This document shows positions 63,784 through 64,000 of a stretch of DNA of 64,000 nucleotides, piece by piece; the stretch's first letter is position 1, and each line of letters starts with the position of its first letter. Both the position numbers and the translations under genes were made by a program. Source of the DNA: an uncultured Pseudorhodobacter sp. (GTDB lineage Bacteria > Pseudomonadota > Alphaproteobacteria > Rhodobacterales > Rhodobacteraceae); contig CAJXWJ010000001.1 of NCBI GenBank assembly GCA_913062925.1, forward strand, positions 1 through 64,000. Reading direction: 5' to 3'. The notes beneath the pieces are model-generated. The model worked only from the letters and a program-made list of their open reading frames with translations. It was not told the DNA's origin and did no database searches.

Positions 63784-64000
63784 CTAAACCAAGGCTGAAA
63801 GCACAACCCAGCCCGCAATCTCGCTCACCTGTTGCAGCGCACCCAAAACATCACCGCTCTGCCCACCAATCTGGCGCAGCGCCAGCAGTCCCAGCGCCAA
63901 ACCTGCCACCGCCATCGCCAAAACCGCAAACGGTGCGCCAATCGCAAGCAATGCGCCAATCCCAACCGCCAAGGCAAAGCCCGCGCGCAGCCCGTCGACC
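63784..64000 (-). CDS. cobS: Adenosylcobinamide-GDP ribazoletransferase, C-terminal end (cut by window edge)
   Basis: Joins adenosylcobinamide-GDP and alpha-ribazole in the last steps of cobalamin synthesis, in the inner membrane. Only the last 71 residues are in the window: a hydrophobic segment (IGALLAIGAPFAVLAMAVAGLALGLLAL) and the CobS hallmark RQIGGQSGDVLGALQQVSEIAGWVVL. The N-terminus lies beyond 64000. It fits the presence of the B12-dependent nrdJ in the same region. Confidence 0.85.
   Translation of the reverse strand, partial: VDGLRAGFALAVGIGALLAIGAPFAVLAMAVAGLALGLLALRQIGGQSGDVLGALQQVSEIAGWVVLSALV

Noticed and set aside
1-64000. Mobile elements, prophage, toxin-antitoxin or secretion-system loci
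   Set aside because: No transposase, integrase, phage, toxin-antitoxin or secretion gene seen; DUF2235 alone does not support a type VI effector locus.

Overview
The window is 64 kb of high-GC, densely packed bacterial chromosome. It looks like an alphaproteobacterium of the Rhodobacteraceae (Rhodobacter/Roseobacter group). The reasons are protein sequence character, the gene order trpG-trpD-trpC-moaC-moeA-lexA, an alphaproteobacterial SOS box (GTTC-N7-GTTC) in front of lexA, hisS-hisZ-hisG with the short HisG, two GluRS genes, and a speF-like leader upstream of an ornithine decarboxylase. I see no rRNA, CRISPR array, transposase, integrase or phage gene. Almost everything is core or metabolic sequence.

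Layout. 1-8.4 kb: the N-terminal part of valS, an AsnC regulator divergent from a structured-leader ornithine/lysine decarboxylase, a lone CoxL-type molybdenum hydroxylase, a DUF2235 hydrolase, N-carbamoylputrescine amidase (polyamine synthesis with the decarboxylase) and a DUF1624 membrane protein. 8.4-18.2 kb: gltA, gltX, comEC, then on the minus strand trpG-trpD-trpC-moaC-moeA-lexA. 18.4-25.4 kb: an inositol-type catabolic cluster made of a LacI regulator, two Gfo/Idh/MocA dehydrogenases, iolE, iolC, iolB and iolJ, with a perfect LacI-type operator between the divergent arms. 25.4-32.5 kb: an aminotransferase, a small membrane protein, gpt, a LysE exporter, fabI, pdxH, a double cold-shock protein, a DUF192 protein, tRNA-Pro and selO. 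32.5-35.8 kb: an XRE-cupin regulator, kbl-tdh (threonine breakdown) and an Hpt protein. 36.1-44.3 kb: an ABC exporter and the xdhA-xdhB-xdhC-codA purine/pyrimidine operon. 44.4-57.2 kb: dnaE, slyX, hisS-hisZ-hisG, a DMT transporter, DUF1489, class II nrdJ, a terminator cluster, and leuA with a leucine-rich leader peptide. 57.5-64 kb: a short SDR, a 19-repeat MORN protein, nadE, a secreted unknown, a second gltX and the C-terminal end of cobS.

Functional links. moaC and moeA make the molybdenum cofactor used by XdhAB and by the CoxL-type enzyme. cobS belongs to the pathway that supplies adenosylcobalamin to NrdJ. pdxH supplies PLP to the decarboxylase, Kbl and the aminotransferase.

The most unusual signal is a dispersed family of eight 22-bp repeats: GGATATTT, three variable bases, CCAAGATGAAA, usually preceded by a G/C-rich perfect hairpin. 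Four copies follow the stop codon of a gene in the sense direction, and two more sit in intergenic sequence in the other orientation. Two complete copies lie in frame inside the neighbouring genes xdhB and xdhA. In xdhB the repeat encodes about 17 extra residues between otherwise conserved motifs, which resembles protein-inserted palindromic elements.
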